Assembly: GCA_007182875.1 (NCBI GenBank)
Contig: AP019514.1
Location: forward strand, 3,658,001 to 3,722,000
Length of the DNA: 64,000 bases
Source of the DNA: Vreelandella sulfidaeris
GTDB taxonomy: Bacteria; Pseudomonadota; Gammaproteobacteria; Pseudomonadales; Halomonadaceae
Reading direction: 5' to 3'
Shown here: piece after piece, positions 63,934 through 64,000 of the stretch
How the letters are laid out: every line of letters begins with the position of its first letter
How positions within the stretch are numbered: position 1 is the stretch's first letter
Notes under the pieces: generated by a model
What the model saw: only the letters and a program-made list of their open reading frames with translations
What the model was told of the DNA's origin: nothing
Database searches by the model: none
Made by a program: the position numbers and the translations under genes

Positions 63934-64000
63934 ATGGCCAGGGCACCGACGGCATTCGCCGCAATGCCGCCACCGGCGAAAGCTACCTACCGCACCAAGA
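63934..64000 (+). CDS. 5' end of the next operon gene (truncated at window edge)
   Basis: AAGGAG at 63922-63927 and ATG 63934 open a gene 10 bp after the M20 hydrolase. The ATG frame reads MARAPTAFAAMPPPAKATYR to the window end, but the other frame reads GQGTDGIRRNAATGESYLPH, which looks more like protein, so a one-base indel near the start is suspected. Too little is visible to name it. Confidence 0.5.
   Translation, partial: MARAPTAFAAMPPPAKATYRTK

Overview
The window looks like chromosomal DNA of a gammaproteobacterium, most probably a Halomonas-type member of the Halomonadaceae. This rests on the overall gene families (yjfKLMC block, Cys-type respiratory formate dehydrogenase with its accessory genes, reductive pyrimidine catabolism, phosphatidylcholine synthase) and moderate-to-high GC. 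It is an inference from remembered family resemblance, not from a search.

A dominating technical feature is that most genes are interrupted by one or more single-base frameshifts, and in nearly every case I could resolve the break lies in or beside a short homopolymer (C, G, A or T runs). Joining the frames gives full-length, motif-complete proteins. I therefore describe each gene as one CDS spanning its reconstructed extent and treat the breaks as probable sequence errors rather than decay. Genes free of visible breaks include codA, phzF, fbaB, both amino-acid permease genes, the second LysR gene, one hsp20, the stand-alone receiver and the DUF1127 gene.

Layout. 1-2.8 kb: 3' part of an operon matching E. 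coli yjfK-yjfL-yjfM-yjfC. 3.0-12.8 kb: a complete chemosensory cluster (MCP, CheB, CheR, TPR protein, hybrid CheA-REC, REC, Hpt-REC-REC-GGDEF, two CheW), apparently wired to cyclic-di-GMP rather than to a flagellar CheY. 12.8-14.8 kb (minus): moeA, moaB, DUF1244. 14.9-23.6 kb (minus): formate dehydrogenase gamma, beta and alpha, a Tat-target small protein, a TorD-like chaperone, a poly-ferredoxin, DUF3306 and DUF3305. 23.8-28.6 kb (plus): an overlapping fdhD-mobA-moeA2-moaA-cobW operon supplying the molybdenum cofactor and activating sulfur. 28.6-31.4 kb (minus): a PAS-GGDEF-EAL protein. 31.6-39.7 kb: LysR regulator, NCS1 transporter and the reductive pyrimidine pathway (beta-ureidopropionase, dihydropyrimidinase, PreT, PreA). 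39.9-40.8 kb: orphan siderophore-type binding protein. 40.8-42.5 kb (minus): a second MCP with a sigma-28 promoter and CheR-tethering tail. 42.9-47.9 kb: RND pump, its membrane-fusion lipoprotein, and a divergent TetR gene with a perfect 42-bp palindromic operator between them. 48-50.5 kb: codB-codA. 50.6-57.5 kb: GNAT, phosphatidylcholine synthase, UDG-family protein, MocR regulator, DUF1127, PhzF, class I aldolase, two small heat-shock proteins. 57.7-64 kb: LysR regulator divergent from a polar-amino-acid-type ABC transporter followed by a DUF1989 protein and an M20 amidohydrolase.

Functional links. Cytosine imported by CodB is deaminated to uracil by CodA and can be degraded by the PreTA-dihydropyrimidinase-beta-ureidopropionase pathway 10 kb away. 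The Moco, FdhD and chaperone genes surround and serve the formate dehydrogenase. Short imperfect tandem repeats of 12-16 bp sit in four intergenic regions. No tRNA, rRNA, insertion sequence or CRISPR array was seen.
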